DNA from: Anaerolineales bacterium
GTDB taxonomy: Bacteria > Chloroflexota > Anaerolineae > Promineifilales > Promineifilaceae
Length of the DNA: 6,159 nt
Assembly: GCA_020432595.1 (NCBI GenBank)
Contig: JAGQGA010000351.1
Coordinates: forward strand, 1-6,159
Reading direction: 5' to 3'
The translations under genes were made by a program, and so were the position numbers. Below are positions 4,293-6,159 of the stretch, piece by piece. Position 1 is the first letter of the stretch. Every line of letters begins with the position of its first letter. The notes beneath the pieces were generated by a model. The model had not been told where the DNA came from, searched no databases, and saw only the letters and a list, made by a program, of their open reading frames with translations.

Positions 4293-5783
4293 TTAAGCTG
4301 CCAGCGTCAACAAAACCGCCATCAACCCAACCCCGTCAAACAAATTCCCCAAGCGCACATTTTCATTGGCGGCGTGTTGGTTGTTATCGCGGTTAACCAT
4401 CGTCACGCAAATGCCCGGTTTGGCGAGATCATTGAAGATCAGCCCATAAATGCGGTTGGAGGCACCGGTGCTGGGCAAAAAGACACCTTGATCGTTGGTA
4501 AACTCCTTCAGCCCATCAATGATGCTGCGGATTTCGGGGTGATCCATCGAGACTTTGGAAGCAGGGAAGCCGTTGGGGTCGCGTTTAACTTTAACAATTT
4601 TGGGGTAGCGCAGCCGCGTTGCGTAGTCGGGTTCCCCGTAAACGATGTGCCACCCCTCCTTGCGGATGTGGCTCTCAACCAGGTCAAGCATCTGCTCCGG
4701 GTCATTGCCTTTGGCAAGCCGCAGACCCAGTTCGGCAACGGCCGTTTTTGGAATCACATTGCTCGTTTTCTCCCCCACCGCCCCGCTCGCCAACCCGCGA
4801 ATCGTCAGCGACGGCCACATAATGCGCTCGTTGAGCGACTCCCCGTTGCCTTCGGTGAAGGCCAACCCCAATTCCTGTTTAAGCTGTTCGTCAATATTGG
4901 GAGCCTGGCGAATTTGCGCCAATTCAAACGGCGATGGCGGTTGGGTGCTGTCGTAAAAACCGTCAATCAGCACCGTGCCATCCTCCGCCTTCATCGAGGT
5001 GAGCAGCCGCGCCAGCATTTGGCCGGGAACGGGTGCCCAATTGCCATAATGACCGCTGTGGAGGGCGCGAACGGCTCCATAAACGGTAAGCTGCATCCCC
5101 GTCATCCCCCGCGACCCAAATTTGAAGGCAATGTCGTCGGTGGGGTAAACGGCTCCGTCGCACAGTAGCCAGACGGTGATGTCGTCGAGCAAATGGGCGT
5201 AGTCGGTCAAATAGTGGGCGATGTGGGGAGAGCCGGACTCTTCTTCGCCGTCGAAAAAGAGCTTGATGTTGGCCGTATAGGCAAGATTCGCCGTTTGCAG
5301 CGCATCAATCGCCCCCAGCAGCGCCATAATTGGCGCCTTGTCGTCACTTGACGACCGAGCATAGAGCCGCCACTCAGCGTCAAGCGGTTCACCTGCCGCT
5401 GGGATAGGTATCGGACGACCGCCTGCTTCCAGCGGAGCATCGTAGAGGGTGGCGGCAAATGGGTCTTGCGCCCAATTCTCTGGCTCGACCGGCTGGCCGT
5501 CGTAGTGGGCATAGAAGCAGAGGGTGCGCGTGGCTCCCGCAACCAAATGCTCGCCGTAAACAATCGGCGGTGCGCCCTCAATTTGCAGCTTTTGCATGGC
5601 AAAGCCCCGCTGCTCAAACTGTTCAATGAGCCAGTCGGCGTTGCGCTGAATGTTGGGTAGGTCGGAGGCGTGGTTGGGCAGGGCAAGAAAGGCGGCGTAG
5701 CTGTGGAGCAGGCTGCTGCTGTTGTCTTTTAGCCAGCGGTTGGTGGTGGAAACGGCCGTTTGTGTCGCCGAAAACTCACTCAT
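4293..5783 (-). CDS. M20-family zinc metallopeptidase (ArgE/DapE/carboxypeptidase G2/carnosinase-like dipeptidase)
   Basis: A 496-residue cytoplasmic hydrolase, probably a dipeptidase or aminoacylase with a two-metal centre. The full set of M20 ligands can be assigned by motif: His93 and Asp95 (YAHYDGQP), bridging Asp147 (SSSDDKAP), base Glu181 and ligand Glu182 (DGEEESGS), Asp209 (WLLCDGAV) and His470 (NNQHAANENVRL). His242 in ALHSGHYG marks the dimerisation domain histidine that completes the partner's active site. The length and the HSG motif fit the larger M20A/C dipeptidase group (PepV/CNDP-like) rather than DapE or ArgE of about 375 residues. The usual RGxSDDKG is here RSSSDDKA. The ATG at 5783 follows GAGG (5788-5791) with a short 4-nt gap. 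No signal peptide is seen. It is the first gene of a minus-strand run with DUF3024 next. Substrate is unknown. Confidence 0.93.
   Translation of the reverse strand: MSEFSATQTAVSTTNRWLKDNSSSLLHSYAAFLALPNHASDLPNIQRNADWLIEQFEQRGFAMQKLQIEGAPPIVYGEHLVAGATRTLCFYAHYDGQPVEPENWAQDPFAATLYDAPLEAGGRPIPIPAAGEPLDAEWRLYARSSSDDKAPIMALLGAIDALQTANLAYTANIKLFFDGEEESGSPHIAHYLTDYAHLLDDITVWLLCDGAVYPTDDIAFKFGSRGMTGMQLTVYGAVRALHSGHYGNWAPVPGQMLARLLTSMKAEDGTVLIDGFYDSTQPPSPFELAQIRQAPNIDEQLKQELGLAFTEGNGESLNERIMWPSLTIRGLASGAVGEKTSNVIPKTAVAELGLRLAKGNDPEQMLDLVESHIRKEGWHIVYGEPDYATRLRYPKIVKVKRDPNGFPASKVSMDHPEIRSIIDGLKEFTNDQGVFLPSTGASNRIYGLIFNDLAKPGICVTMVNRDNNQHAANENVRLGNLFDGVGLMAVLLTLAA
4737..4746. repeat. Palindrome copy 7 (AACGGCCGTT)
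   Basis: An exact 10-bp copy in the M20 peptidase gene. It encodes Thr347-Ala348-Val349 on the minus strand (PKTAVAEL), where related proteins often have a beta strand of the form xATAxxxxR. Confidence 0.75.
5750..5761. repeat. Palindrome copy 8 (AAACGGCCGTTT)
   Basis: An exact 12-bp copy near the 5' end of the M20 peptidase gene. It encodes Thr9-Ala10-Val11 (TQTAVSTT), in the poorly conserved N-terminal extension ahead of the catalytic domain. Confidence 0.8.
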
Positions 5784-5899
5784 CTTACCTCGCTCATAAA
5801 TAGGACGCAGATTTACCTGATCTTCCTGATCACTTTAGTTTCGGCTAAAGCAGAAAAGCCAAAAAAGCCTTGAGACTATTCTCAAAGCGACAAACCTTG

Positions 5900-5918
5900 A
5901 AAAATCGGTTAAAAACCG
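5900..5918 (-). terminator. Possible minus-strand intrinsic terminator
   Basis: On the minus strand CGGTT-TTT-AACCG is followed by ATTTTTC, giving a short 5-bp hairpin with a T-run. It lies 20 nt past the end of the open frame that enters the window from the right. The stem is short, so efficiency is doubtful. Confidence 0.4.
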
Positions 5919-5938
5919 TGCAAAATTGATGTGAAACG

Positions 5939-6157
5939 TTAAGTTGGACTCTTTTGTCGGCGATGAGCCTCTATTCCCTTGGGTAAATGCTCTGTCACCG
6001 AATCCTTTTTCCGAAGTTTAGGGTTTGTTAGCTGCTCTTGTGGAAATTTGGCAGTCGCCAGAACGCGCCGCAACCGGCCAGCCGTTCTCTTGGGAGTTCT
6101 ATCCCAAAAACCAGTTGGGAAAGGAGGAAGAACGGCAGCCAAATAGGTCAGAACGTT
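5939..6157 (-). CDS. Doubtful open frame entering from the right edge (partial, unrecognised)
   Basis: On the minus strand a frame is open from the right edge of the window to a TAA at 5939, about 72 codons. The visible product is very basic (for example PKRTAGRLRR and PKLRKKDS) with no recognised domain. Its only in-window start would be a TTG at 6142 with no ribosome-binding site, so if real it begins outside. A small terminator-like hairpin follows its stop, which is mild support. The basic, low-structure composition is more typical of translated intergenic or repeat DNA. I regard a real gene as less likely than not. Confidence 0.2.
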   Translation of the reverse strand, partial: NVLTYLAAVLPPFPTGFWDRTPKRTAGRLRRVLATAKFPQEQLTNPKLRKKDSVTEHLPKGIEAHRRQKSPT

Positions 6158-6159
6158 GC

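Larger units (their letters stand above)
5784..6159. other. 376-base stretch without a confident gene
   Basis: This contains a 9-nt-period direct repeat of CCTGATC (5816-5822 and 5825-5831). It also has three small hairpins: CTTTAG/CTAAAG (5833-5850), TTGAGA/TCTCAA (5870-5885, extendable to GCCTTGAGA/TCTCAAAGC with one mismatch) and CGGTT/AACCG (5906-5918). Further right, TTGGGA (6090-6095) and TCCCAA (6102-6107) form another 6-bp stem, with a third TTGGGA at 6115-6120. No convincing promoter for the M20 gene was found, although it must start in here. The density of small dyads suggests old intergenic repeat remnants. Confidence 0.45.

Noticed and set aside
4290..5168. 292-codon open frame on the plus strand opposite the M20 peptidase gene
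   Set aside because: It lies wholly antisense to a gene with all catalytic motifs. The product shows no domain and is rich in Asn, Gln, His, Pro and Arg, as expected of a mirror frame.
1..6159. A defence island, toxin-antitoxin pair or other novel multigene system
   Set aside because: The confident genes are a surface protein end, an RNA methyltransferase, a sliding clamp, two hydrolases and a DUF3024 protein. No nuclease, reverse transcriptase, NTPase or toxin motif is seen.

Overview
The window looks like an ordinary housekeeping/accessory stretch of a bacterial chromosome of moderate GC. The best guess for the host is a Chloroflexota (Anaerolineae-like) bacterium. This is an inference from three things: a large secreted beta-sandwich protein ending in a short YMPFVPKK-type tail, a lone dnaN away from dnaA, and intergenic hairpins built from short repeated units. 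No rRNA, tRNA, CRISPR array, transposase or defence system is visible.

Layout. Positions 3-461 (+) hold the C-terminal end of a secreted or cell-surface protein, followed by two hairpins (469-505 and 517-550); the second looks like an intrinsic terminator. Positions 562-1083 (+) encode a SpoU/TrmH-family RNA 2'-O-methyltransferase, followed by a perfect 17-bp hairpin. A clear sigma70-type promoter (1154-1182) then drives dnaN, the DNA polymerase III sliding clamp (1240-2373, +). A long hairpin (2377-2430) separates dnaN from three genes on the minus strand. In transcription order these are an M20 metallopeptidase (5783-4293), a small DUF3024 protein (4237-3893) and a beta-lactamase-fold serine hydrolase (3677-2439). 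Between the last two lie a 77-bp imperfect inverted repeat of MITE/REP type and a perfect 17-bp dyad just upstream of the hydrolase. The last 376 bases hold small hairpins, a short direct repeat and a doubtful open reading frame running off the window.

The genes do not form one pathway. The M20 peptidase and the serine hydrolase both suggest hydrolysis of small peptides or esters, but nothing links them functionally beyond strand and proximity.

The most unusual signal is not a gene. The palindrome AACGGCCGTT (often AAACGGCCGTTT) occurs six times exactly, with two further near-copies, in 6.16 kb. Every CGGCCG I could find lies in this context. All copies are inside genes, and it usually reads Thr-Ala-Val in frame. 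This resembles the highly iterated palindrome HIP1 of cyanobacteria but with a different sequence. The DUF3024 gene lacks it, is much AT-richer than its neighbours and is probably a recent arrival.
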